Below, in pieces: positions 44,648-54,377 of a stretch of 64,000 nt of DNA (its first letter is position 1; the number at the start of each line of letters is the position of its first letter). The notes under the pieces were generated by a model. The model searched no databases, was not told the DNA's origin, and saw only the letters and a program-made list of their open reading frames with translations. This DNA comes from JANOAR01 sp031411235 (GTDB lineage: Bacteria > Verrucomicrobiota > Verrucomicrobiia > Verrucomicrobiales > Verrucomicrobiaceae), in contig JANOAR010000185.1 of the NCBI GenBank assembly GCA_031411235.1, positions 1 through 64,000 of the forward strand, in the 5' to 3' direction. The translations under genes were made by a program, and so were the position numbers.

Positions 44648-46840
44648 CTAAAGTTTGGTGCCGTTCACCTTCGTAAACGGTGTGAAAGACCCCATGGCGT
44701 GATGCTGGATTTTGCGCTGCCAGATCTTTTTTCCGCAGAAGGCGAAGAGCATGTCTTTGTCCTTCCCGCCGATGGCCACACCAGTCACGCGGCTGCTGTC
44801 GGGCACGGGGAGAATGATCTGTGTGGGGCCATCATCGGCACTGATTTGCACGCCGCTTTTCGTCGCGATGAACTGGCGGCCTTCGAGCGAGTAGCACACG
44901 GATTCGGCACCCGCGTCGTCTTCCCAATCCTCGACGTGCAGTGGGAAGAAGCGCTCTTTGTTCGTGAGTGTGCCGTCGTCGTTCATTTGATAACTATAGA
45001 CCCACTTTGAATGACCATCGGCGACGGACAGCAGCCACTGGTCGGGCCGATAGGCCATGCCCGTGGCGAACTTCAGACCTTTATCGACCTGCGTTTTTTT
45101 GCCGTTCTTGATGAACCAAACCGTGGCCGGATCATTGGGTTTGTCGCCGTTCGTCGTGACGTAAATGCCGCCGCTGGGCGTGGCGATAATGGAGTGCCCG
45201 AGAATGCCATCGAGCACCATGCTGCCGCCGCCCGTCGCGTCATAGCTCATGAGCTTGCCGGACTTCTCGGAGATGGTGTAGAGCTTGCCATCAGCGCCGA
45301 TGGTGACGCAGTGCGCATTGCCTGTATCGGACGCAAATTCCTTCACGCTGCCATCGAGATCAATGCGGTGAATCTTGTTGCTGGAGGTGTCGGCAAAGAA
45401 GACTTCGCCACTCGCATTACACGCCGGGCCGCGAGTGCTTTTGAAACCTTCGGCGAGCAACTGCCAGCCTTCGCCGGGGATGATGATTTCCTGTGCTCGT
45501 GGTGCGCTGGTGCCTGCCTTCACACACTCGGGCCAGTCTTTCCAGAGGAAAGCCATGGCTTCGAGGTAGTTCTCCGCGTAGCCCGCCACATGGCCGCCGT
45601 CGATGATGCGGAACTGGTAATCATAGCCGGAGAACTTTAGTGCCTTGTCCATTTCCTGATCGAGCAGGAACCAGTCACCCGCTGCATTTTCCATGTCGCG
45701 CATTCCCGTGGTGAGGAAGGCGCGGATCGGCTTTGCCTCGAACTTGCGCACCATCGTTGGGAACTCATGCCCCCCGCGAAACGCCACCCAACTGCCGCTC
45801 GCCGCATACACACGGCTGAAGGCCTCCGGCTGATGCCAGGCCGCTGTGAAGGCCGCGATGCCGCCGCTGCTGCCACCGGAGACGCAGCGATCATTGCCGT
45901 CGGTAGAGAGTTTCAAATCGAACTCTTTGGCTATATGAGGCAGCAGTTCCTCAATGATGAAGCGGACATTATTGTCGCTGATGCCGTCGTATTCAAAGCA
46001 GCGATTGCGACGGTCGAGCGCACCCTTGATTGGGGCGGGCAATGTGCCTGGCTTGACGAAGACGCCGATGGTCGCAGGCATCTCCTTCGTGGCGATCAGC
46101 GTCTCCATGAAGGTCTTCTCGCGTGGATTGTAGCCGTCGGTTTTCACATAGACGCAGGCAGGTTTTGCGCCGTCGTATTGAGCGGGGATGAAGACCGTCA
46201 CATCGCGCACGGTGCCGGGGAAGACCTTGCTCTGCGTGAAGGTGAACTGCTTGATCGTGCCTGGCAGGATGGCCTCCGCCTTGATCTCGACTGGCACATA
46301 CGCCGTGGTCGGCGCGGCGATCGCTACGGGCAACGGGCTGCCTGCGAGCGGGCGAATGAACCATTGCAGGTGTTTATCGCCCGGCTTGTTTTCCCACAGG
46401 TCGATGCGTGCGCCGGGTTTGGTGTCGCCACCGAAATGATCGAGTCCCTTCTCCGCCGTATGACCCGGTGTGATCGTGTAGCTGCCGTTGTCCTGCCGCT
46501 TCATAGACCAAAGCTGCCATGGCTGGCCGCTGTCCTTTTCGAGCGTGATCTTCGCGCCGTTTTGCTTCGACCCCTCTGTGACCGAGAGCGCCGTCATCGG
46601 ACTGGAGGCCGGCATGATCCAGAACTGCCCCGCCTCTTTCGGCTGAATGATCCATTTCTGGTTCATCGCGTCCGTTGGCTTCCCAATCGTGACCGTCGTT
46701 CCATCGCTGGCCGCCAAAACCATCGTCGGAGCACTCACCGGAATGATCGAGTAGTAACCCCAGTCCTCTGCGGAGGCTTGAATCGTAAGGCCAAACAACG
46801 CTGTGAGAAATGAAAGGCGAAGCGTGTGAAGAAAGCTCAT
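44648..46840 (-). CDS. Ricin-type lectin + esterase + gluconolactonase-like propeller fusion
   Basis: The product has 730 residues from the ATG at 46840 with a signal peptide (MSFLHTLRLSFLTALFGLTI). Residues about 25-165 are a ricin-like beta-trefoil (MNQKWIIQPKEAGQFWIMPA, GQPWQLWSMKRQDNGSYTIT). Residues about 180-450 are an enterochelin/feruloyl-esterase-type hydrolase with nucleophile in CVSGGSSGG (Ser about 325) and a histidine in IDGGHVAGYAENY. Residues about 465-720 form an SMP-30/gluconolactonase-like propeller (GPACNASGEVFFADTSSNKI, HCVTIGADGKLYTISEKSGK). It could bind a glycan, release an ester-linked substituent and open a lactone. Confidence 0.85.
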   Translation of the reverse strand: MSFLHTLRLSFLTALFGLTIQASAEDWGYYSIIPVSAPTMVLAASDGTTVTIGKPTDAMNQKWIIQPKEAGQFWIMPASSPMTALSVTEGSKQNGAKITLEKDSGQPWQLWSMKRQDNGSYTITPGHTAEKGLDHFGGDTKPGARIDLWENKPGDKHLQWFIRPLAGSPLPVAIAAPTTAYVPVEIKAEAILPGTIKQFTFTQSKVFPGTVRDVTVFIPAQYDGAKPACVYVKTDGYNPREKTFMETLIATKEMPATIGVFVKPGTLPAPIKGALDRRNRCFEYDGISDNNVRFIIEELLPHIAKEFDLKLSTDGNDRCVSGGSSGGIAAFTAAWHQPEAFSRVYAASGSWVAFRGGHEFPTMVRKFEAKPIRAFLTTGMRDMENAAGDWFLLDQEMDKALKFSGYDYQFRIIDGGHVAGYAENYLEAMAFLWKDWPECVKAGTSAPRAQEIIIPGEGWQLLAEGFKSTRGPACNASGEVFFADTSSNKIHRIDLDGSVKEFASDTGNAHCVTIGADGKLYTISEKSGKLMSYDATGGGSMVLDGILGHSIIATPSGGIYVTTNGDKPNDPATVWFIKNGKKTQVDKGLKFATGMAYRPDQWLLSVADGHSKWVYSYQMNDDGTLTNKERFFPLHVEDWEDDAGAESVCYSLEGRQFIATKSGVQISADDGPTQIILPVPDSSRVTGVAIGGKDKDMLFAFCGKKIWQRKIQHHAMGSFTPFTKVNGTKL

Positions 46841-46874
46841 GTGAGAAAGGGATCGAACAAAGATAGATAAATAA

Positions 46875-46915
46875 GAAGGGAATGAAACGCGGAGCACTCC
46901 GCTTTCATTCCCTTC
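46875..46915 (-). terminator. Strong hairpin terminator after the VOC gene
   Basis: GAAGGGAATGAAA followed by GCGGAG pairs with the complementary right arm, a 19-bp stem with one bulged base and a 2-base loop. On the minus strand it is followed by TTATTTATC. It separates the VOC gene from the lectin-esterase gene, which begins 35 bases further on. Confidence 0.8.
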
Positions 46916-46958
46916 AAAGATGTAGTCCTGCCGCAGAACGAAGCCGAAGCTTCGCCCC

Positions 46959-47336
46959 CTACGCCTTCTTGTATTGAGAAAGCCCCGTCGCAAGACCTTG
47001 TGGATCTTCGATCACGGCGATGCGGCCACCATCGTTCGGAATATCGCAGGGCTCCATGACGATCTTCCCGCCGAGGCTCAAGGCCTTGGCAAGTGTGGCA
47101 TCGAGATCATCGACCGTAATGTAGGGCATCCAGTGCGGCACGGTGTCGCCGTCCTTGAGATTGGTAATGCCGCCGAGCATTTCGCCCTCACGCCCGACCA
47201 CATAATAGCCGGGTGCTGGTTCGCCTTTTTTCTCCCAGCCTACGAGGGCTGAATAGAAACTGAGTGCATCCGCTGGAGTCGTCGTGGCGAGTTGTGTCCA
47301 TCCGAAGTCGCCTTGTGTGTAGCCTTGTTGTCCCAT
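46959..47336 (-). CDS. Glyoxalase/VOC-family protein
   Basis: The product has 125 residues from the ATG at 47336; the open frame extends to 47483 without a better start. It shows the two beta-alpha-beta-beta-beta halves of a VOC protein: GDFGWTQLATTTPADALSFY and YYVVGREGEMLGGITN in the first, PHWMPYITVDDLDATLAKAL and GRIAVIEDPQGLATGL in the second. Metal ligands cannot be fixed by eye. Such small proteins bind or isomerise small ligands; the function is not assigned. Confidence 0.85.
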   Translation of the reverse strand: MGQQGYTQGDFGWTQLATTTPADALSFYSALVGWEKKGEPAPGYYVVGREGEMLGGITNLKDGDTVPHWMPYITVDDLDATLAKALSLGGKIVMEPCDIPNDGGRIAVIEDPQGLATGLSQYKKA

Positions 47337-47632
47337 GGTAGTGTTGAAGTGAGAGTTACTGAGTGTCCGGAGTTTAGATGCAGCGATCATCGGAGCCGGG
47401 GCAACGAAGGCTGGGTGATCAGGAGAAAGCTTGTTGGCAAATGTGCAACCTTGCACTGGTGCCGTTTTCATCACGGCGAGCACGGGATGCTTTTTTTATG
47501 GAAGCAGATTCAGCGCAGTCAGGTGGTCTTTGATTTGCTGGCGCTCAGGGTCACGAAAACGATGGAAGGGCTCGGCCAGATGAACTTGTTGCGGAAAATT
47601 TGCAGCTATTATCGCCGTATAGGCTTTCACAG
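47337..47632. other. Intergenic promoter region between divergent genes
   Basis: Nearly 300 bases separate the VOC gene from the DUF1549 gene. No supported gene was found; the base composition is lower in GC than its surroundings. It must hold both promoters. Confidence 0.4.
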
Positions 47633-50455
47633 ATGCGTGGGCTTGGTTTTATCTTTCTACTAGCGTTGGCTGCCGATTGGAGCCCTGCGGCAGAACTGTG
47701 GTCACTGAAGCCGGTGCAGCGCTCGGGATACCGCCACAGCTCGGTGGATGGCTATATTCGCGAGGCTTGGGCCGCGCATGGACTGGCGGGCTCTGCGCCT
47801 GCGGACAAACGGACTTTAATCCGCAGAGCCACGTTTGATCTGACAGGTCTGCCACCCACGATGACGGATGTGGAAGCCTTTGCCCATGATGACTCGCCGA
47901 GTGCTTATGCTCGGTTGATCGAGCGACTGCTTGCTTCGCCCCAGTACGGAGAGCAGTGGGCGAGGCACTGGCTGGATGTCGCGCGGTATTCGGACACCAA
48001 GGGCTATGTCTATGCTCGTGAGGAAAAGATGTGGGTTCATGCGGCGCCTTACCGCGATTGGGTTGTGCAGGCACTGAATGCGGACATGCCCTATGACCGT
48101 TTTTTGCTGCTGCAAATAGCTGCGGATCAAGTGGCGCAAACCAATTCGCCTGACTTGGCTGCCATGGGTTTTCTGACGGTTGGTCGGCGCTTTCTTGGCG
48201 TGACGCATGACATCATTGATGATCGCATCGACGTGGTGATGCGTGGTGCCCAAGCGCTCACGGTGGCCTGCGCGCGCTGTCACGATCACAAGTTTGATCC
48301 CATTCCCACACGCGACTACTACGCGCTCTACGGTGTCTTCCAGAGTAGCGCGGAGGCTTTGGTGCCTTGCTCTGCTGGTATAAATCATGAACTCGATGCG
48401 TTGCTAAAAAAGAACCGCGAGTTGCTTTCGCTGCGTCGCGATGAGCAGATGAAGCGCTCGCTGGCTCGTGTGCGCGAGTATTTGGAAGCGCAGATGGAAT
48501 TGGATCAATACCCCGAGGAAGCTTTTGGCCAGATTCTTGACGCTGCGGATTTGAATCCCTTCATCGTTCGCCGTTGGCAGGCTTTTTTGGAACAGCAACG
48601 TGTGGCGCACGATCCTATCTTTGCACCTTGGCATCGCTTTGCCAAAAGCCCCGTGTCGAAGTTCAACGAGGTCTGGTCGCAGCTGCGGGCTGCCCCTGCT
48701 GGCGAGGTGAGCGCAAGGGTGATGCAGGGCTTTCCACAGGCTCCGGCAGACATGCACGAGGTGGCACGAATCTATGCGGAAGTCTTGAGCAGTGCGGAAC
48801 TCAAGCCATTGCTGGAAGGCATCGCTTCACCTTGCTTCGTGCCAGACGAGCACATCGCTAATAGTGAGATGTATTTCCCCACGGGCGTCACGACTGAGTT
48901 GTGGAAGTCGCAGGGCGATGTGGATCGGTTCATCATCAGGAATAAGTCGGCTCCAGCCTATGCCACCATTCTCAGAGATCGCCCCTTGCCGAGCGAGCCT
49001 CGGGTCTTCATTCGAGGCAATCCATTGACCAAAGGCGAGGTGGTGCCGCGTCAGTTTCTCGGCGCGCTTGGCGGCACGCAACCCTTTGCCAGAGGCAGTG
49101 GCCGGATGGAACTCGCGCAGGCGATCATCCATCCTAGCAACCCACTCACGGCACGCGTGATGGTGAACCGAATCTGGCAGCAACATTTCGGACGTGGCAT
49201 TGTCAGTACACCGAGCGATTTTGGCAAACAAGGCAGTCCGCCAAGTCATCCCGAATTGCTCGATTGGCTCGCGCAGGATTTTATGGACTCGGGCTGGAGT
49301 GTGAAGTCGATGCACAGGCGGCTGATGCTTTCGCAGACCTACCAACAGGCTTCATGGGTAGTGGCAGCAACTTCGCCATCGCTTGATCCCGACAATCGCT
49401 GGCTCTGGCGCATGAACACACATCGGCTGAGCTTCGAGGAAGCGCGTGATACCTGGCTCACTGCGGCGGGACGGCTTGATTTACAAGTCGGTGGTCGGCC
49501 CGTCGCACTGTTTGCTCCGAGTCATTGGCGGCGCACGCTTTACTCGCTCATAGATCGCGAATCGCTGTCGAGCGTGTTGCGCACTTTTGATTTCGCCAAC
49601 CCTGATCTCTCGATCCCACAGCGCACGGAGACGATCGTTGCGCAGCAGGCCTTGTTTGGCATGAATCATCCCTTTGTGGTGCAGCAGGCGAGGGCACTGG
49701 TGTTGCGATTACAGGAGGGCGAGCCTATGGAAATGAATATTCGCCAGCTCTACGCTTCGTTGTTTCAGCGCTTGCCGAGCGAGGATGAACTGGCTGCTGC
49801 ACGAGTCTTTATTTCAGCAGCCAAAGCGCCTCAAATGGGCACGGCGGATCACTCCAAGTCTTGGCAATATGGCTATGGCGAATGGGATGCTGCTGCTGGC
49901 AAACTGAAGAGCTTTACGCCACTGCCACACTTCACGGGAACCGCTTGGCAGGGCACCGAAAAATGGCCCAACGAGGTGCTCGGCTGGGCACAACTCACCG
50001 CCACGGGTGGGCACCCTGGCGATGATCGAAGTCATGCCGTGGTGCGTCGGTGGATCGCCCCAGCAGATGGCCAATATGCGGTGAAGTCCATGCTGCTGCA
50101 TGAGCCTGCTCCCGGCGATGGCATTCGCGCTTTTGTGAGCCATAATCAGAAAGGCAGGCTGCATGAGCAAAGGCTGCACCAGGATACCGTGGACTTGAAT
50201 TTCGAGTCATTGGACTTCCTCGCGGGCGACACAATCGACTTCATCGTGGACATCGGCGATGGTTTGAATAGCGATCAATTTCTTTGGTCACTGCGCATTT
50301 CGCGGGCTGCAACGTCAGGCGCAGGTGGCGACATTAGCGCCGAGACATGGGATGCGGAGAAGGACTTCTCTGCACTGCCAAGCGCCCGACTGAATGCCTG
50401 GGAGCAGCTTGCCCAAGTGCTGATGCTTTCCAATGAGATGATGTTTGTTGATTGA
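47633..50455 (+). CDS. DUF1549/DUF1553 planctomycete-type protein
   Basis: The product has 940 residues from the ATG at 47633 with a signal peptide. DUF1549 is evident in RTLIRRATFDLTGLPPTMTD and WARHWLDVARYSDTKGY, including CARCHDHKFDPIP, a CxxCH sequence. DUF1553 follows (RGNPLTKGEVVPRQFLGAL, MVNRIWQQHFGRGIVSTPSD, FGKQGSPPSHPELLDWLA, VQQARALVLRLQEGEPMEMN). The usual N-terminal cytochrome c domain is absent. A beta domain lies near the C-terminus. These proteins pair with DUF1501 partners, encoded eight bases downstream; the biochemical role is not established, though links to polysaccharide metabolism are often proposed. Confidence 0.9.
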   Translation: MRGLGFIFLLALAADWSPAAELWSLKPVQRSGYRHSSVDGYIREAWAAHGLAGSAPADKRTLIRRATFDLTGLPPTMTDVEAFAHDDSPSAYARLIERLLASPQYGEQWARHWLDVARYSDTKGYVYAREEKMWVHAAPYRDWVVQALNADMPYDRFLLLQIAADQVAQTNSPDLAAMGFLTVGRRFLGVTHDIIDDRIDVVMRGAQALTVACARCHDHKFDPIPTRDYYALYGVFQSSAEALVPCSAGINHELDALLKKNRELLSLRRDEQMKRSLARVREYLEAQMELDQYPEEAFGQILDAADLNPFIVRRWQAFLEQQRVAHDPIFAPWHRFAKSPVSKFNEVWSQLRAAPAGEVSARVMQGFPQAPADMHEVARIYAEVLSSAELKPLLEGIASPCFVPDEHIANSEMYFPTGVTTELWKSQGDVDRFIIRNKSAPAYATILRDRPLPSEPRVFIRGNPLTKGEVVPRQFLGALGGTQPFARGSGRMELAQAIIHPSNPLTARVMVNRIWQQHFGRGIVSTPSDFGKQGSPPSHPELLDWLAQDFMDSGWSVKSMHRRLMLSQTYQQASWVVAATSPSLDPDNRWLWRMNTHRLSFEEARDTWLTAAGRLDLQVGGRPVALFAPSHWRRTLYSLIDRESLSSVLRTFDFANPDLSIPQRTETIVAQQALFGMNHPFVVQQARALVLRLQEGEPMEMNIRQLYASLFQRLPSEDELAAARVFISAAKAPQMGTADHSKSWQYGYGEWDAAAGKLKSFTPLPHFTGTAWQGTEKWPNEVLGWAQLTATGGHPGDDRSHAVVRRWIAPADGQYAVKSMLLHEPAPGDGIRAFVSHNQKGRLHEQRLHQDTVDLNFESLDFLAGDTIDFIVDIGDGLNSDQFLWSLRISRAATSGAGGDISAETWDAEKDFSALPSARLNAWEQLAQVLMLSNEMMFVD

Positions 50456-50463
50456 TTGCCACT

Positions 50464-51831
50464 ATGAATTTTCCTCTCACTCGCCGTGAATTTCTCAGCC
50501 GTTCAGGCATGGGATTGGGAATGCTCGGGCTTGCGGATTTACAGGCAGCGACGAGCACGGCGAGCCGCCCTCACTTCGCCCCGAAAGCCAAGCGCGTGAT
50601 TCATTTTTTCCTTAATGGCGGGCCGTCGCATGTGGATACTTTTGACCCGAAGCCTGCGCTCGCAAGGCACGCAGGAAAGCCGTTGCCAAGGACGCTGATC
50701 ACTGAGCGTAAAACAGGGGCTGCCTTTCCGTCGCCGTTTAAATTTCAGCGCTATGGCCAGAGCGGCATCGAGGTGAGTGAGCTGTTTGCGAAAACGGCAG
50801 CGCACATCGACGACATCGCGGTGATCCGCTCGATGCAGGCGCAGGTGCCCAATCATGAGCCTTCGCTCATGTTGATGAACTGTGGCGACTCGGTGCAGCC
50901 TCGGCCTAGCTTGGGTTCGTGGCTCACTTATGGCCTCGGCAGTGGCAATGAAAACCTGCCGGGCTTCATCGCGATGTGTCCCGGCGGGTTACCGATCAAG
51001 AGCGCTGAGAATTGGCAGTCCGCGTTTTTGCCCGGCGCATTTCAGGGCACTTATGTCGATTCGCAGCATCAACAGGTGGATCGTTTGATTGAAAATATCC
51101 GCAGCCCTCATGCCGACGCGAGCGTGCAGCTTCGCCAACTCGAGTTGCTGCGTAGCATCAATGAAAAGCACCGCCAGCAGCGCCTAGACCCTCGGCTGGA
51201 AGCTCGCATTCAGTCCTTTGAATTAGCCTTTCGGATGCAGCTCGAAGCGGCGGATGCCTTTGATGTATCGAAGGAACCACAGCACATTCGCGATCTCTAT
51301 GGCAGTGGGGTGCATGGACGGCAGACGCTCATTGCACGCCGTTTGCTGGAGCGCGGGGTACGCATGGTGCAGCTCTGGCATGGCGCTGGGCAACCCTGGG
51401 ATAACCACGACAACATCGAGGCCAATCACCGCAAGCTCTCAGCACAGATCGACCAACCTATCGCCGCATTGCTCGCTGACTTAAAACAACGTGGCATGTT
51501 GGACGATACGCTGGTGATCTGGGGTGGTGAATTTGGCCGCACACCCACGGTCGAGATGAGTGGTAGCAACTCGAAGCTGGGCCGGGATCACAACCACTAC
51601 GGCTTCAGTGTTTGGATGGCTGGTGGCGGCATCAAAGGTGGCACCGTGCATGGCAGCACTGATGAATTTGGCTTTGCTGCGCAGGATCATCCAACCAGCG
51701 TGCATGATCTTCATGCGACCATTCTGCACCTCATGGGCATCCATCATGAACAGCTCACCTATCGTTATGCGGGCAGAGATTTCCGCCTGACAGATGTTTA
51801 TGGCGACGTGATCTCTCCGATCCTTGCGTGA
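50464..51831 (+). CDS. DUF1501 (sulfatase-like fold) protein, Tat-exported
   Basis: The product has 455 residues from the ATG at 50464. A twin-arginine signal (TRREFLSRSGMGLGMLGLAD) exports it folded. The body has the DUF1501 pattern KRVIHFFLNGGPSHVDTFDP, RPSLGSWLTYGLGS, VRMVQLWHGAGQPWDNHDNI and LVIWGGEFGRTPTVE, with the closing TSVHDLHATILHLMGIHHEQ. The fold is related to alkaline phosphatase/sulfatase. It lies eight bases after the DUF1549/1553 gene, its constant partner in PVC bacteria. Confidence 0.9.
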   Translation: MNFPLTRREFLSRSGMGLGMLGLADLQAATSTASRPHFAPKAKRVIHFFLNGGPSHVDTFDPKPALARHAGKPLPRTLITERKTGAAFPSPFKFQRYGQSGIEVSELFAKTAAHIDDIAVIRSMQAQVPNHEPSLMLMNCGDSVQPRPSLGSWLTYGLGSGNENLPGFIAMCPGGLPIKSAENWQSAFLPGAFQGTYVDSQHQQVDRLIENIRSPHADASVQLRQLELLRSINEKHRQQRLDPRLEARIQSFELAFRMQLEAADAFDVSKEPQHIRDLYGSGVHGRQTLIARRLLERGVRMVQLWHGAGQPWDNHDNIEANHRKLSAQIDQPIAALLADLKQRGMLDDTLVIWGGEFGRTPTVEMSGSNSKLGRDHNHYGFSVWMAGGGIKGGTVHGSTDEFGFAAQDHPTSVHDLHATILHLMGIHHEQLTYRYAGRDFRLTDVYGDVISPILA

Positions 51832-51844
51832 GGTTTTTTCAACC

Positions 51845-54358
51845 ATGCTTATATCTCGGATTCTCATCACCCTCTGCCTCCTTCCCATCTCTGTGGCGCA
51901 TTCTCAAAGTGCCCCGCCGCAAATCGAGCAGAGCTGCTTCGAGTGTCACGACAAGGAAACCGCCAAAGGCAGTCTCGATCTCACCGCGCTGGCCTTTGAT
52001 CTCAAAGACCCCGCCACTCGCGAGCGCTGGGTGCGCATCTATGACCGTGTCGAGAAAGGTGAGATGCCGCCGAAGGCTGAAGACATGCCGAAGACCCAGC
52101 GCAAGGAGCTGGTGAAGTCGCTCGCCACCTCCATCTACGAGGTCGATCACGCCGAAGTCATCGCCCATGGACGAGGCCCGCTGCGCCGACTGAATCGCGA
52201 CGAATACGAGCAGAACCTTCGCGACATCCTCCAGCTCCCCACTCTCGACATTCGCGACATGCTGCCCGAAGACCGCGAGGGGCATCATTTCAACAAATGC
52301 TCTGAGACGCTCGATATGTCTCGCGTGCAGCTCACCGCGTATCTCGATGCCGCCGAGGCCGCGCTGCGTGCGGCCACTGTCACCGAGGCCGCGCCGTCGC
52401 CCGTGATGAAGGTTCGCATCGTCGGCACGGATCTGTTTCCCGGCACTGGCACCTTCGGGAATCGCGAGTCGATGTTCTTCGCACGCGACAACAAGTTCAT
52501 CGACTGGGGCCGAGAGGAAAAAGAGGCCGTCAAACAAGGCGCGACGGATGAGAGCATCGAGATGGCATTGTTTCGCTCGGCGAGTTGGCCTTACCTCGGC
52601 ACACCGCGTGACGTCGTGGTCAAGCACTCCGGGCATTACAAGGTGCGGTTCTCCGCACGGGCCGTGCTACAACAGCCGGGGTATGTTTTGATTCCCGCGA
52701 AGCAACCGTTGCCGATGACCTTCCGCACGCGCAAACCCGCAGGCGTGGACATCATCAATGAAGTGCGTGCCGCAGGTGGCGTCATCGACATCCAGCCGGA
52801 GAAACAGGTCTTTGAAACGACGATCTTCCTGCGCGAGGGCGAGTCCTTTGAATACAGCCTGCTCGGCCTGCCGATGCCGCTCGCGCAGAACCCAAACGGG
52901 TCCGCACCGACGTATCGCTATCCGCCTTTCCCTGAAGGAGGGCAACCCGGGATCGCCGTGCAATGGCTCGAAGTCGCAGGCCCTATCCCGCCGCCGAGTT
53001 GGCCGCCAGCATCACACCACGTCTTGTTTGATGACCTCGGCATCGACGTGAAGCCGAAGAACGCCGACGCAGACGCCAGACGCCTGCTGCGTCGCTTTGT
53101 GAAACTCGCCGCGCGTGAGCCAGTGGCTGAAGATGATCTGCGCATGTTCGATGCCCTGATGGACGAACGGCTTGAGAAAGGATCGCCCTTCCGCGAGGCG
53201 CTGCTCGCTGGCTACAAGGCCTTCCTGTGCTCCAGGCACTTCCTCTATCTGCGCGAGCCCGAACTCACCGCCGATCCTTTCGCCATCGCTTCGCGTCTCT
53301 CGCACTTTTTGACGAACACCCGCCCTGATGCCGTCTTGAGCGACTTGGCGACTCAAAAACAGCTCCGTGATCCCAGCGTTCTGAAGCGCGAAATCGACCG
53401 CCTCATCGCCAGCAGTGGCTTCGAGCGCTTCGTGAAAAACTTCACCGACTACTGGCTCAACCTCCGCAACATCCGCCGCGATGATCCCGACATCCGCCTC
53501 TATCCCGAGTATCGTTTCGACGACTACCTCGTCGAGTCCATGGAGCAGGAGACGCGCATCTTCGTCACTGCCATGATTCGCGAAAACATGCCTGCGAGTG
53601 TGCTCATCGATGCCGACTTCATCTTCGCCAATGACCGCCTCGCGCAGCATTACCAGCTACCTCCACTCAGCGGTTCAGCTTTGCGCAAAGTCACGCTGCC
53701 AAAGGATAGCCCCCTCGGTGGACTCCTCACCCAGGCCGCTGTTTTGAAAGTCACCGCCAATGGCACCAGCACCTCACCCGTCATTCGCGGAGCCTGGATC
53801 ATGGAGCGCCTCATCGGCCAGCCACCACCGCCGCCGCCATCGAGCGTCCCCGCCGTCGAGCCCGACATTCGCGGGGCGAAGACCATCCGCGATCTTCTCG
53901 CCCTGCACACGAAATCCAAATCCTGCGCCATGTGCCACGCCCGCTTTGATCCCGTCGGTCTCGCCTTGGAAAGCTTCGACATCCTCGGCGGCTATCGCAC
54001 GCGTTATCGCGGCCTAGAACAAGGCGCACCCATCACCGGCATCGACCGTGCTGGCCACGATTTTGCTTACACCCTCGCCGACCATGTCGATGCCAGCGGC
54101 CAGCTTCTCGATGGCCGCAGCTTCCAAAACATCCGCGATCTTAAAGCCCACTTCGCATCAAACCCACGCCAGCTTGCCCGCAATCTACTTCATCAATTCA
54201 CGATCTACGCCACTGGCACCCCCGTCCGCTTCTCCGACCGCCCCGAGATCGAGTCCATGCTCGATGCCTGCGCGAGGGATGGCTATCGCGTGCGGGATCT
54301 GCTGCACGCACTCATTCAGAGCCGAATCTTCCTTGGTACCATATCACCGCAGTCATGA
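51845..54358 (+). CDS. DUF1592-type cytochrome-c-like protein
   Basis: The product has 837 residues from the ATG at 51845 with a signal peptide. CFECH (31-35) is a haem c site followed by GSLDLTALAFDLKDPATRER. The DUF1587 (RRLNRDEYEQNLRDILQL), DUF1595, DUF1592 (AYKAFLCSRHFLYLREPE, FAIASRLSHFLTNTRPDAVL), DUF1588 (VLKVTANGTSTSPVIRGAW) and DUF1585 (DLKAHFASNPRQLARNLLHQ) modules follow in the usual order. A second CAMCH lies in the DUF1588 part. It normally sits next to a DUF1552 gene; here a transposable element separates them. Confidence 0.9.
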   Translation: MLISRILITLCLLPISVAHSQSAPPQIEQSCFECHDKETAKGSLDLTALAFDLKDPATRERWVRIYDRVEKGEMPPKAEDMPKTQRKELVKSLATSIYEVDHAEVIAHGRGPLRRLNRDEYEQNLRDILQLPTLDIRDMLPEDREGHHFNKCSETLDMSRVQLTAYLDAAEAALRAATVTEAAPSPVMKVRIVGTDLFPGTGTFGNRESMFFARDNKFIDWGREEKEAVKQGATDESIEMALFRSASWPYLGTPRDVVVKHSGHYKVRFSARAVLQQPGYVLIPAKQPLPMTFRTRKPAGVDIINEVRAAGGVIDIQPEKQVFETTIFLREGESFEYSLLGLPMPLAQNPNGSAPTYRYPPFPEGGQPGIAVQWLEVAGPIPPPSWPPASHHVLFDDLGIDVKPKNADADARRLLRRFVKLAAREPVAEDDLRMFDALMDERLEKGSPFREALLAGYKAFLCSRHFLYLREPELTADPFAIASRLSHFLTNTRPDAVLSDLATQKQLRDPSVLKREIDRLIASSGFERFVKNFTDYWLNLRNIRRDDPDIRLYPEYRFDDYLVESMEQETRIFVTAMIRENMPASVLIDADFIFANDRLAQHYQLPPLSGSALRKVTLPKDSPLGGLLTQAAVLKVTANGTSTSPVIRGAWIMERLIGQPPPPPPSSVPAVEPDIRGAKTIRDLLALHTKSKSCAMCHARFDPVGLALESFDILGGYRTRYRGLEQGAPITGIDRAGHDFAYTLADHVDASGQLLDGRSFQNIRDLKAHFASNPRQLARNLLHQFTIYATGTPVRFSDRPEIESMLDACARDGYRVRDLLHALIQSRIFLGTISPQS

Positions 54359-54377
54359 TGAACCCATCGCATCACAA

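Noticed and set aside
51839..52636. A 265-codon minus-strand frame
   Set aside because: It is antisense to the haem-c and DUF1587 region of the DUF1592-type gene.
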